64,000 bases of DNA from Scortum barcoo (taxonomy: Eukaryota; Chordata; Actinopteri; Centrarchiformes; Terapontidae). Position numbers and translations under genes: made by a program. Of the stretch, positions 1 through 13,100 are shown piece after piece. The notes below the pieces were generated by a model. That model worked only from the letters and a program-made list of their open reading frames with translations. It did not search any database and was not told where the DNA came from. The number at the start of each line of letters is the position of its first letter. The first letter of the stretch is position 1. The DNA lies in assembly GCA_023238725.1 (NCBI GenBank), contig CM041546.1:5972483-6036482 (forward strand), written 5' to 3'.

Positions 1-2212
1 TGAACAGCAGAGGGAGAGGCAGGAAGAAAGACGGATAAAAGAGAAGTGTGTAAGTTTGTAATGCCGCTGCACCAGAGGATAGGAGCGAGGCTGTGATTGT
101 ACCGTCTGTGATACACACACACACATACAGTACTGTTATGCACACTGGTATGAACAACCGCACATACACAAACACACAAAGTATCTTTGAAGTTCTGATC
201 CAGTCGGCTATGTCTATTCATTTGGTTGGAGAAAGATCAGATTATTTTCAAGGGCATGTACACATTGATATAATCAGGAATGCTTAATTGGAAATATTCA
301 GGTCATTATTTAAATAATTCTCCGTTCATTACCATACGTTCTCAGTAGTTTCTGTCACAGCTTTTGTGATAAACACTAATGTTCTCACGTGATGTGTCAA
401 TATATAAAGGCTGTTTAATTAAATTAAAGGTCAGAAGACATTGTCCAGATGCCATCTCCCTGCAGTTCACACAGTGACACTATACCACCTCGGGTAAATT
501 TACTGGTTTATTTAAAGTCCATCTGAAATTAGGTTGGTACATGAGAGATCTGTACATTTTGTAAAACATTTGTCTTGTGGTTTTTGTTGAGAAAAAATAA
601 GACATCGAAAGGGAAAAGTTGTTTTTTTTTTTGCATTTTATATTTTTTGTTTTCATGATGGCACCCCCTAATTTAACGTTAATCTGTCAGAATACTACTA
701 ATTTATGTTAATGAAGAACTTGTTTCCTTACAGACAATCCGATTTCTTCATCCCATAACTCTTTAATTTACAAACATGAATTAAGTCTCGTCCTGCAGCG
801 TAGCTCCTTGAACGAGCAACCAAACAAACACTCAAAAGTGCACCGTTAATGTCACTTTGCAGGATAGATAGCTAATTAGCTAATTAGCTGCTCAGCTGCA
901 AGACATTAAACTGCATGTAAAACTTACTTGCAAATGTCAGTTCGGTCCATTTAGATGCTAGTGTGGTCTTTCCTCTTCAGTGTCACTAATACCTCTAATG
1001 TGGGCTACAGTGCAAGTTTGAGTTTTCTCATCGTTCACCTACTGGGGCTCAGCCTGCCAGCTGCTGTCAATCATCACAGATGCTGACACGCCCCTCAGCA
1101 GTGGAGAGGAAGAGGAGCATTTTTTATTTTTCCCCCAAGGACCTTTTTCCCCTTTATATTTGTAACTCTAACAGTTCATTTTAATACGGATCTCCAAAAG
1201 GATGACTAAATGTGATTTTAGTTTGACCTCAAGTATCACTGTCTTGTGTTAAGGTTACTCTCCACATGTTAAATGCCATGGCACGCCAGAGAAAGACAAA
1301 GAAAATGAAAAGAATAGCTACTTATTGGTTGTTAAGAAAATGTCAGACAAAGGTTTGCTTGAAAAGATAGTGACCTATAAAAAGCAACTGTCAAGGAAGC
1401 ATATTGCACCAAAAGTCACTGGTTTTAGTGCAGTTGTTAATGCTGCACCACGCATGTATTTTTACTTAATGTTGGAGTGACAGTAATTGGTATTTCGAAG
1501 ATTAAACACTCCATCCAGGTACGTGTGTGCATATTAAGTGTTGTATGACTCACTTTGATACAGGGTGAAATAAGTAAACAAAATCTTGATGAAATTGATT
1601 TATTTCATTTTTTTAAAACTGACCTGCTAAATTTAAACTAGACTAACTAAACTTTAACATTATTCATTATTCTTGGTTGTGTTAGAGGCATAAAAGAATT
1701 AAACATTTAGACCGATGCTAAAAAGATTAAAGGAGAGCGTGTTGTCAGTTGTCATTTACTATTGCTTTTATGCTTCCTCTTCAAACATTTGATCTGTGTT
1801 TTTTATTCCCAAAACACAAGACACATTGACATTAATCTCTGTTACTGACAATATCTGTATTTCTGTATCTCAGATTCGCTCACTGACTCACACGCTCACA
1901 AGTGATGGCATGACTGACTGAACATGAAAGTCGTAGGACAAGGCTGTTCTTCTGTTTTCTTATTCAGGATTTAAGTGTCACCATTTAACCACTTGAAACT
2001 ATAATTTGTCCAATAAAATAAACCAAACATGTATCATGCTTTCAGTAAATGTTATTTAAGTACTTAAAATTACTGTTATTATTATAGTGCGTCTACAATA
2101 TTATAGATGGTATAACAATTTTGTATTTTTAACAAAATGATCTCAAATCAATTGTAGTTTTTGCTTTTGCACTTTGCCTTGGTGGTATCAGATTAATGAT
2201 GTTACAGCTGAT

Positions 2213-4850
2213 TGAGATTCAGATTCATTTATTTGTCCCACAGCAGGGAAATTTACAGCGCAACAGCAGCGAAAACACACAGTGGAAAATAGACAGTAAG
2301 AAATGGAAGACATAGAATAAAATAAGAAATAATAATAAAATAGAATATATAAAAAAATACAAATAAAAAAATAAATAAAATAATCCAAGATAAATAACTA
2401 TGACTGTATTGTCAGTATACCTGTAAGTGTGCCTGAGAATATACATATAAGAAATATATAATATCTCAGGTATAAATGAGTGCAAAACATCGAAATGAAC
2501 AGTGGGCAGAAGTGTAGTGTTATTGCACAGAGTCCAGTTATAAGTCAGTTATTTATTGTTTATTTGTTTATTGTCTATTTGTCTGCAGACTAGCGGGAAT
2601 TTTGTTTGTTGTGTAGTCTGACAGCAGCAGGCAGGAAGGACCTGCGGTACCTCTCCTTCACACAGCGTGGATGGAGCAGCCGCTCACTGAAGGAGCTGCC
2701 CAGAGCTGTCAGAGTGTCCTGTAGAGGGTGGGACGTGTTGTTTCCAACAGGGATGACAGCTTAGCCATCATCCTGCCCTGTTTCCCACCACCTCCACTGA
2801 GTCCAGGGGGCATCCCAGGACAGAGCTGGCCCTCCTTAACCAGTCTGTCCATTCTTCCTCCTGTCTCTGTCTCGTGATGCTGCTGGCCCAGCAGACTATC
2901 CCATAAAAGATGGCTGATGCCACCACAGAGTCATAAAAGGTCCTGAGGAGAGTCCCTGCACTCCAAAAGGCCTCAGTCTTCTGAGCAGGAACAGTCTTCT
3001 GTTGCCCTTCTTGATAAGGGCGTCTGTGTTGTCTGTCCAGTCCAGACTTTCATTTAGGTGAACACCCAGGTACTTGTAGGACTTCACAACGTGTCGATGT
3101 CCGTTCCCAGGATGTTCACCGGTGCAGGCGGAGAGTGACTTCACGCCTGCGGAAATCCACCACCTGGTTTTACCAGCGTTGATCTGGAGGTTGTTCCTGC
3201 AGGCACCAGTCCGCAAAGTCCTGAATAAGTCCTCTGTACTCTCTATCGTCCCCATCTGTGATGAGGCCAGCAGCAGCAGAGTTGTAAGAGAACTTCTGGA
3301 GATGACAGGTTGTTGTTTTGTGAGAAAAGTCTGCAGTGTAGAGGGTGAACAGGAAAGGAGCCAGAACCAGTTCCCTGTGGAGCACCGGTGCTGCAGAGAA
3401 GCCGATCCTGACTCAAAGCCCTGCACCCTCACAAACTGTGGTCTGTGTGTGAGGTAGTCCAAAATCCAAGATGTAGTGAGGTGATGACCCACCCCAGCTA
3501 GCTGCTATCTTGTCCCCCAGCAGCCTGGGCTGGATGGTGTTGAATGCACTGGAGAAATCAAAGAACATGATCCTCACAGTGCTTCCAGCCTTCTCCAGGT
3601 GAGTGAGGGAGGTGTGAAGGAGGTAGATGACGGCATCATCCACCCCGATGTCAGGCTGGTAGGCGAAACTGCAGCGGGTCCATGAAGGAGCTCACCAGCG
3701 GGCGCAGATGGGACGAGGAGCAGTCTCTCCAGCGTCTTCATCAGATGAGACGTCAGAGCTACCGGCCTGTAGCTTGTTGAGCTCCTTGGGGTGTGGTGTC
3801 TTTGGCACTGGGACGTCTGCCAGAGCTGTGGCACTCTCCCCAGCTTCAGGCTCAGCTTGAATGTGTAAAAAAAAAAAAAAAAATCCCACAAAGCCCGAGA
3901 TGGTCTTAAGTCCCTTCCAGACACCACAGATGTTGTTCTGCTGCAGCTGGTGCTCCATCTTCCTACTGTAGCAGTCTCTTTCTCCTTTGTGATCCATCCT
4001 CCTCAGCTCCCTCTGCACAGACTTCAGCTCCTCTTTGTTTACTGCAGCGGGTCCATGAAGGAGCTCACCACAAAAACTCTCCTTTTATCCTTCAGGAGAG
4101 CCTTAATGTCCGGGGTAATCCAGGGCTTGCTGTTGGAGAAAGCTCCGTACAGTCCTGGTGGGTACGGTGTTCTCCACACAAAAGTTTATGTAGTCCGTCA
4201 GGCAGTGGGTGAGACTGTCGATATCCTCCCCATGGGCGTCAGGAGGTGCTTGAGGTTGTGGTCTGCTTGGCCCAGGGGAGGAAGAGGGAGTGAGTGGTAT
4301 GCCTCCTTGGTGTTGGCATAAAACAGGTCCAGTATTTTATTGTGTCTGGTGTGGCATGTTACATACTGGGTGAATTTGGGCAGAGAGGAGGATGGAGAGG
4401 CATGGATTGAAGTCTCCAGAGATGAGGAGGAGGGCATCAGGGTGCTGTGTCTGCAGCCTGCTCACTGCTGAGAGCAGGACATCACAGGCTGCATCGGCGT
4501 TAGCAGAGGGGGGGACGTACACTACAACCACAAGGGCATGTGTGAACTCTCTCGGCAGGTAGTAAGCAGTGCTGCTCCTTGATAGTGATGCCTCGGGTTA
4601 CACCATCTATCATTAACAAACACAGCCAGCCCTCCTCCTTTCCGGGCTTATGTCCGCCCGTAGGAGTTTGAAACTGTCCAGTTCGGCAGCTGTGTCCAGA
4701 GTTAGCACAGTTAACCACGTCTCTGTGAACAGCAGGAGGCTGCACTCCCGATACTCCCGCTGATGCCGGGTCAGCGCCGCTAACTTGTCCATCTTATTGG
4801 GGAGAGATCTGAAAGCACTGGTGGCTTGATGAAGTGTGTGTGGTGAAAGA
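2213..4850 (-). mobile_element. Decayed CR1/L2-like non-LTR retrotransposon, antisense
   Basis: Read on the minus strand from about 4850, the remnant begins NKMDKLAALTRHQREY, then shows endonuclease pieces (VYVPPSANAD, then LLISGDFN). Reverse-transcriptase pieces follow: VPKTPHPKELN, MKTLERL, FFDFSSAFNTIQPRLLGDK, KSYKYLGVHLNESLDW and RRSFLPAAVRLHN. The 3' end near 2213 has the tail ...CCCTGCTGTGGGACAAATAAA with GAATCT repeats. Several frameshifts break the frame. The expected catalytic Asp-Asp pair after K-F-S reads Tyr-Asn (about 3282-3287), so the enzyme would be dead. A run of 17 A (+ strand) at 3867-3883 interrupts it. CR1/L2 superfamily is clear; the exact family is not. Confidence 0.88.
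4041..4070 (-). repeat. 30-nt block copied from 3668-3697 within the LINE
   Basis: The 30 bases at 3668-3697, which belong to the RT region (minus-strand peptide V-S-S-F-M-D-P-L-Q), occur again exactly at 4041-4070. The second copy lies between ALLKDKRRVF-type and KEELKSVQRELRR-type coding, where it does not belong. It looks like a templated insertion. Confidence 0.75.
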
Positions 4851-5269
4851 GTTACAGTGGATTAGTCAAAATTAAAGTAGGAAAAACAACAACACCTTTT
4901 TGTTTTGTTTAAAGTTTTTTATGACTAACTGGTTAAGTAGAAATTTGTCCATGGTGCCCATCTGGTGAGAGACATATGGAAATTAGATTGGATACATGAC
5001 CCTTCAAACTATAGGGACTATTCCAGTGAAAATAAAATTAACCTCTGTGTTACTGGTTTAAGGTCTCAGCTTTGTCAAAGGAGCAGCCAGACTCTTGAAA
5101 GATTGAAAAGATAAAATGCTTTTAATCTTCAGCAGCTAACCTGATAATTACTTCCTAGGGAGTATAGAAACTCCATTGAATGGGATTAATGTTGACGTAT
5201 GTCTGATATCTGATATATCTGTATTTTTTTTCCCTCTGTTTTTCCCCTCTGCTGCTGTTTTCTTCACAG

Positions 5270-5383
5270 TGCTGTTTGGTCAGTTCGTGGTATTCCAGAC
5301 TTTGACCAGCGATGTGGTCGAGATTTATGATGGATCCTCCACAGATTCAGCCCTTCTCTCCTCCATATATGGATCACACTCAG
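5270..5383 (+). CDS. csmd3: csmd3 exon: middle of CUB10
   Basis: 38 codons, phase 1 at both ends. The acceptor follows a pyrimidine-rich run ending ttcttcacag, and the donor is gtaaaa. The translation contains LFGQFVVFQ, VVEIYDGSS and LLSSIYGSHSG. This is the beta-strand core of a CUB domain with the usual D-G after the V-E-I-Y strand. The first half of this domain, which carries the C-G-G motif, was not found in 1-5269, so that exon must lie upstream. CUB10 is numbered by counting back from the last CUB. Confidence 0.9.
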
Positions 5384-7092
5384 GTAAAAAACATCAGTCT
5401 AGTACCCTGAAGCATCGTGTCTTATTTTATTTATGCTACGAGCTCAAAGGAATGAGTAGTTCTGTCAAGCACTGCAGGCAAAACAACACATCCATCTCTC
5501 AGTTCTGTTTAAATCCAATCACTATTTGTTCCAGACAGATTAAAAATCGTACATTTCTGTAATGTTGATATAATGAAACACAGTTATGATACATAATATA
5601 TGACGATTACAATTGTTTTGTTTACTGATGTTTCATCATTGCACCGATATTTACTGAGGTCCTAGCTATGCACTTTATGGTCTTTTTTCATTCCACTCAT
5701 TTAATTATACGGTTAAATTCATATCTGCTTTATATCCATATTCATTTGTGCAATAACACCTCACCACTGCACATCTAACTGGGTGAGGCTGTGTATATAA
5801 ATACTGTTCCTTTCTTTTTTTCTCATATTATTACTATTTACTATTTTTTTGTACATATTATTTTTGTGTTTATTTTGTCTCTATTATTTAATGTCTCCTT
5901 TAAATTGTGTTTGAGCTGCTGTATGTAACGGTGAAATTTCCCCACCGTGGGATCAATAAAGGATCTTATCTTATCAATTGAAAGAAACTCCTGGGATGCC
6001 AATTAAAGTAACAAACGTTAACCAGCTGTCAAAAATTGTTTTCACATTGTACTTGACTAAACTGTGACATGTAAAAACATACACATTAAACTGATCTGCT
6101 CTTTTTAGCTATAAAACTAAGAATATACTGCCTATCAGCTGAGACTGTAAATTTAAATAATGTTGAATATAAGACATATAAACAGCTAAATTTGACACAG
6201 AACTGAATCAATATTTTTCTTGTTTTCCCAGATGAATTTACAGTCATGCTCATACTTTGTCAATTATTTGTGACTTTGTATGCTACATGATCTGCATATA
6301 TGTGTAAGAAGGATTATCCGAAAGAGTTGATAATGTCTTCTTTGTTTTCCCAATTTAGGCGAGACTCTCCCTTTGAGTTCAGGAAACAAGATAACACTCA
6401 AATTCACCACAAATGGGACGGAAACTGCCAAAGGATTTCATTTTGTTTACCAAGGTGAGACTGATTTTTTTTTTATACATTTCCAGAATTTTGATGTGGA
6501 CATTTTATTCAGCACATTCAGTCCATTTGCTTGCTTTATTTAGAAAAAAGATACTTCATCCTTACAGTCACTCATAAAGGTCTGTTCAGCAGAGTGCCAG
6601 TGGCTGGGCATGGCTGAGCAGAGCAGGATGTTGTGCAGTCAAACAGCCTATCCTGGCACAGCAGACGAGAGTGACTAATGACGTATGAGGAGATCCACAA
6701 GGGCTTTACAATTTCTCTCTGCCTCCTTTCTCTTGCCATCTCTCTTTCTCCCTGTTGTCTTTCTGCCCACCACACCCTCCACCGTTCTTTGTCTTCGTCT
6801 TTCTTCCTCTGATGCTAACTTCCTCCCCTCTCATCCCTAGCTGTCCCACGGACAAGCGCCACTCAGTGTAGCTCAGTCCCTGAGCCCCGGTTTGGGAAGC
6901 GGATTGGGAACGACTTTGGCATCGGCATGGTGGTGCTGTTTGAATGCAATCCAGGCTACACGCTGCACGGCTCCAACGCCATCAGGTGTGAGGCCGTGCC
7001 CAATGCCCTGGCCCAGTGGAACGGCACTGTGCCCACATGTGTTGGTAAGCGCCCTCAACGTCCAACCCTTGCCTCACCCTCTGCATGCACAT

Positions 7093-7133
<41 letters not shown>

Positions 7134-10100
7134 TCATATAAAGATGGAGCAGGTGCACAAAAACGGTTGGTGTGTTTTTCCTAGTCATTACTTATCCTAA
7201 CGTCTGTCACCCATTGCAATGCGTCCAACTGTCTCTGGTCCTGAAAGTTCAGACAGGAACAAAGGGGCAAGGACAAACAGAACAACAACCTGTCACATCA
7301 ATTTTCTACCCAGACGAGGAATTTTGGTTCCTGTGCCCAGCCAGACTAACGGGAAAATAAAGCAGTGTAAAGTGAATATGTCCATCAGTACTACCCACTT
7401 TGGGTGACTCCTATGCAGCCCACATCTCAGCCTATCTGTAAATGGAGGTATACAAAACACCAGAATGATTTACAGACGTGATAAGACATTATAATGACAT
7501 TAAAGGTGTTTTTCTCTCATGATGCATTATGCAGGCACCGACATGCTATATATTTATATATTTATTTATATGATGAGTTATCAGTTCAGCAGGTACAATC
7601 TAATAGTAGCCTCAAGTTCATTTGTACAATATAATGTCCCAAAGGAAAGTCTAGTTTTGTGAAACTAAGCATTATAGTGCTATGTCTATGTCAAAACAAT
7701 TTGTTGGTAGTTTTTTTTTTTTAATGTGGGGGCTTTTCTAGCCTTAATTGTACATAGGACAGCTGAAGAGTGACAGGAAAGGTGGGAGAGAGAGTGGGGG
7801 AAGACATGTAGCAAATGGGCCCCAGGCAGGAATCGAACCAGGCCCCACTGTGGTTAGGCCCATGGCTGCATACATGTGCACGCGCTCTACCGACTGAACC
7901 ACCTGCGCCACAATGTGTTGGTAGTGTTGAGCATATTTAGAATTATCACCTGAATCTGCAGTTTCCTCAGTCTGACAAAGCTTTTACCTGCTGTCCGACC
8001 CTCAACTTTCCTGCTTTAGCTCACCCTCATCAATCACGGAGCGGTTGTTTTTGACCACAGCTGGCCACTGCTTTCACTGGAAAAACCTCTACAAACCCAC
8101 TGTGCATTCCCTGCTCTGCACCAAACGGACAGGCACACTTGGCGGTGACAGTAGCTGCTGAACACAGTGGAGCTTTGAGCAGCTAAAGAGAGATGTTTCC
8201 CTCAGGAGGAGGCCAAAAACAGAGCTAAAGGAAAGTAAATGTTGGACTTATACTCACCAGGTGGCCAGATAAACGACTGATTTTGTTGCTTTGTTGGTGC
8301 TGAAGTTTGCCAGCTGAAAATGTGATGACGTTCCAGTGTTGTGGGCATATTTGCACTGCCCCTAGTGGCCAAAAACGTTATTGCAGATTAAATTAACCCA
8401 ATCACTTACAAAGACTATGAATTTAGTCACATCTGTGAATGAGAAATGAACAACCTCAGCTATTTCTGCCACCATAATGGAAGTAGAATAAGGTTATGGT
8501 GTGACATAAAGCTTTTTAAATAGTAAATAGTTACATAGCAAAGATAAGAGCATCCTTCTCTACAATGCTCTTTGGCTAACATACATAGATCTGTGCACAT
8601 CCTGCACATTTATCTGCATAAACATACATAGACATGCACACACACTTTCTCTGCACAAGCTGCTACCCAACATCTACACACGCAGAAGGACATGCACTTG
8701 GTCTCACAAAGACACCCACATGTCTACCATGGGAAAATAAAGCACTACTGAAGTTGGGATAAATCTATTTAAGTCAGGCCTTGTGCCAACCAGCGAATGG
8801 TCCCAGCCGCTGAGTGCGTGAGATTTCAAGCCAGAGTTCATCCATGTTTACTGCCAAGTGGTAAGGGAATAGCAGTGGCACGCGCAGTTCCATTTTAAAC
8901 ACAGTGATTTTTATCTGGAGATTGAATCTGGCTGCAGCATCTCCCCCAGCGGCAGTGTACTCGTCCAGAATAATGGATATAGTTTCATGGAAGCTTCAAG
9001 AAAAACACTATGCACAATTACTCAAGCCCTCTTTATGGGATATGACGACATCAGACACCACTTTCCTGTGAGCTACCTGGGTTGCAGAAGGTAAATTTCT
9101 AGCTTCTTGTCCTGCTGTGATTGACCTCGCTCGTCATGCAACGCTTGTTTTGCTTTCAGTTTCACAAATACAAAGAGGCTGAATTAAGTCTTTGCTTTGC
9201 GTTCTGTTGTGATTTAATTAGCCTCGCCTGAGTGGATGCATAATGTTTGGGTGGCCTATGTTGAATTTTATGGAGAATAGTTCACTTGATTAAATAGATG
9301 TTTTTGTTTGTTTCCAGACAGAGTTTGACTTAAAGTACTTTGCAGTAAGCTTTTAAAAATTGAACTTATGGAGATGGTCCCTCAATTTTTCAGCGCAAAT
9401 GGTGGAATGTCCTCAAACAGAAAATGAACAAGGCACTTTTACAGGCAACAAAAAGTAAAATTATGGTAAATATAGAAAAATGAGCAGCATCTTCTGTTAG
9501 CTTGCTCCCTGAACAAATGAGAGCGAGGCAGCTGAATCTCACACACAAACTAAGTCACTTCTGAATGTAGAAAATCATGACTGCCTAATATTACATAATC
9601 TCACAGATTGCCGTGATTCATACAGAGTATGCCCACACCATGGAATTCACTGCCGGCCTAAATTCTCCTTCGAAGGTGTCAACAAGTAAACAGCATTGCA
9701 CTGAGCTTGTTTTTTTTTTTTAACTGAGGATTCTTGTTTTGAAATCGCCTCCCAAGACCAATTAAAGTGTCTCAGTCTGGGGGAGTGTGGTGAGGCCGGG
9801 CCAGAGTTCCTCTCTGGAGCAAGATGAGGTTCTCTTGAGGTCATGTCATCCTACTTTAGGAGTTTACTCAAGTTTATGTAATAAAAGTGGAAATTACTGC
9901 CAGTTTGACTAACAGTGTATTTTTAGAACTTATTCAAGCATTACAAATTCCCAAGCAACATATTTAATTAAAATTAAGGAAATAAGCCCCCTCTACACAT
10001 TGCTCCAAAATGTTAGGACCACATGCAAAAAAGTAATTTGTATTTTGTAAATAGTTTTTTGTCATTCTGCTGTGATGGCGTTCTATTTTGCTCGCTGTAC

Positions 10101-13100
10101 TGTATTATCCATAATGGCTTTGACCAACTGCCTAATATCGGTCATGTCTTTTAGCCTCCTAAAAACACAATTTTGCCCTGAGAATGGGAGCAGCAGCATC
10201 TTCTCCACGTCCAATTCCAATTACACTGTCCTACACAATTTTGGGAGAGCTGAGTTTGTTACAGTTGTCGTCAGTGTCTTTCTCGAAGCAAACTAACCTT
10301 GAAAAATTGGCAGGGGAGTCCGCCTTGGTGCTTAATTACACTAAGAAAGCTTTAGGTTTGCATACAAAGCGAATAGTTCAACTCTGCTGCCTGTGGAAGA
10401 AAACAGGTGAATAACAGACACTGGAGGATACGATTGCTGTATATAGTTGTCAAAAATGATTATCAGAATTGACAAAAGACAATATTAGATTGCGTAATTC
10501 ACCTATGAATGTAATATAAATATAAAACTTTATGCATCCTGAAAACAAACAAATGTGAAAAGCCCTTTAGAAATATGTACTTGAAACGCTGCATTTAAAT
10601 AGTGCATGTGATCTAAAACACTTTGCACAAAAACAATTTGCAGGTAGGTTTTTGATATCCTGACTAAACACTAATTAAAAGTTGCTTGAATTCCCTGCAT
10701 ATCAGATGGCACTAAACAGTGTCTCATAATGTGTACAGTCCCCACGCTTGTCTACCTGCAGTAACGCTGACATATGAGCCTGCCACTGATGGAGATGGGT
10801 GTTGAGCATTCATGCTTTTATGAGTGTCATGATTTCCAATCTTGCTCGACCAATTACATTAACTGACAGCTCAGGGGACTCAAAGGAGCTGTTAAATTAG
10901 ACTGAAATACTGGATCTGGAATAGGTCTGCTGCTTGTTGTCTAGATCATGGTCTCACGCTGGAGGAATTTAAGTTAACTCCAAACTCGGACAAAACAGCA
11001 GCACCGTATTTTGTTTGTTCTTTAAATGGTTCTAATTATTTCTCATATTTTTGTTTCAGCATTGAATATTGGAAAGATAAGTTATTTAACGTATGGGCAC
11101 TCCATGCCATCAAGGAGCCTTTAACCAGTGCCCACAGCGTAACGATTATGACTACAGTACTCTAGATTTTCAAGGCATTGATCATCTTTGATTTGCAGAG
11201 ATGAATTCAAAACAATTACACAAGCTCTTTCAGTCTTGATGCAGCACATAATCGACTTCAGTACTCAATACTCTACAGGTGACATTTATGTGGCTCACAA
11301 TTATATGAAAGTGTGATTTCTCCACTGTTTGATTGCTGTGAGGTACAGTATAGAAGTAATTTTCTGTAATGTGTCACTCAGAGTGAAAAGAACAGAGTAG
11401 TCACTTGGGCACGATTCTCCAACCATGTGTAGGAGGGTGGATATCACCTGTGAAATATCGATTGAGTTTAAAACTGTGACAAGCTGACAGCTGAACATTT
11501 TTTATGTTTTTTTTTTCCCCCACTTTTTCAGTCAGACTTTTTTTTTCCCTTTGTGATAAGTTGCACCTATTTCTTTTTCTCTTGTTTCTCTGTGTCTCCC
11601 TTGTCTTTCACATCGAACCGTCCAGTGGCTGACTGATCAAAAATAGTGATTATCGTTAAAGGGTAAACCCTTGTCCTTGACAAATAGCATCTGGTGGTTC
11701 ATTGTGAAAACACTGTACTACCACACTGAACGTCTGAAGGATCCCCTCCTCCCTGAGTGACGGCTTTGCTAATGGTCCTATTGGAAAACTGTGACATAGA
11801 CATGCTAGGTAACCTTGAATAGAAGGACTGAATACATTTGCTTGGTTGGATATAAATGAAGAAACACACAAGGTCCATTGTTTATCTAACCTGCATTTCA
11901 ATCTGATGATTGTTTCTGCATCAGGAGTGAAAAAGATCAAAGGAAACACACTTTTGCATTAGACCTCTCTTTGAGTCATAGTATAAAGGATGCTTGAGCT
12001 AAACCTCATCAGTCTAACAAGTTACTGCTTGTTTCTCTGTGTGCAGAACTACATTTCAATTGGAAAGAAGTGCATTTTGTTCTGTTTTGTTGTGTGTAGT
12101 AATCCAAAGGATTCTGGTCTTCAAAGCTGGGTTACCACAATCCTTAATGGACAAAAAGTGGAGTCAAACACTGTGTAGAACGTAGCCGGCCAATTGGCAC
12201 CCGACTGAAAAGCAATAAAGAAATTGTAGCTGTTACTGCCCTTTTTTTCATTTTGATTTTCACTCTTGCTCAAATATATCACCGTGCCTGACAATGTCAG
12301 CACACCCCGGCCAGTGACTCCAATTCAACATTCATCTGAGAGCTGATAAATATGTTACTTGTGGCACTGGTAGAAACAAGGCTCACTTCACTTAGAGAGA
12401 AATAGCAAAAGATGTGATTTGTTTGGCCTGCGAGAGACAAAATTACACAACGGGGTCGAACTGTTTACGCCTGCGTAGAGCGAGAGGTGTTACCATGTGG
12501 AGCTCCACCGAGAATGGCAACTGACAGTGATGTGTGAAAAGGGTGGGCTTTCTGGTTTAAATCTAAATAAAGCGATTTTACATTACGTCGAACATGTCAT
12601 GGTCATGGCTGGCTTTATTATTAAACTTCAATCTTTCCCTGCAGTCCAAAGAATTGTATCATGCAAAGTGATTTTACAGATAAATCATGTAAAAGTAGAG
12701 TGATGTTTTTAAATGTCTGATGGTTTGTTACACGACCCCTTGCCACTCCTGGCTCTGTGGGTGTTTGTGCAGACTTCACATCTCTCGGAGTGAAATTTCT
12801 TGTGACTGACTCCCTCCTTCTCTCTCTCTGTCTTTTTTTACTTTCTCTCTCAATCTGCTGTCCTTTGTCTAGTTCCCTGCGGCGGGGTTTTAACTGACCG
12901 CAGAGGCACCATCCTCTCTCCCGGATACCCAGAGCCGTACGCCAACTATCTGAACTGTGCATGGAGGATCTCTGTTCCTGAGGGAGCCGGCATCCAAGTG
13001 AGAGGAGACAGATGCAGATCTTAGCAGTATAATGTTTGATGAGGGATAAAAAGATTTTTTTTTTTTGTGGGGGGGGGGCTCATTTTTTATTCATGGTTTA

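Larger units (their letters stand above)
1..5269. other. intron upstream of the first exon in the window
   Basis: I found no CUB or Sushi exon here. The main content is the antisense LINE at 2213-4850. The rest is AT-rich unique-looking sequence with a short CA run near 113-125 and a tandem TAATTAGC pattern near 871-890. The small open frames are not supported as genes. Confidence 0.7.
7045..12872. other. intron between Sushi10 and CUB11
   Basis: 5828 bases holding a CA microsatellite (7094-7129) and a tRNA-derived SINE (7711-7910). Beyond 7925 I see only unique-looking AT-rich sequence. The open frames at 10072-10414 and 11656-11949 have no recognisable domains. Confidence 0.75.

Noticed and set aside
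3122..3457. 111-codon plus-strand open frame
   Set aside because: It is the antisense shadow of the LINE reverse-transcriptase region.
7829..7901. tRNA-like A and B boxes suggesting a tRNA gene
   Set aside because: The flanks show a SINE body, poly-A tail and target-site duplications, so it is the head of a SINE rather than a functional tRNA.
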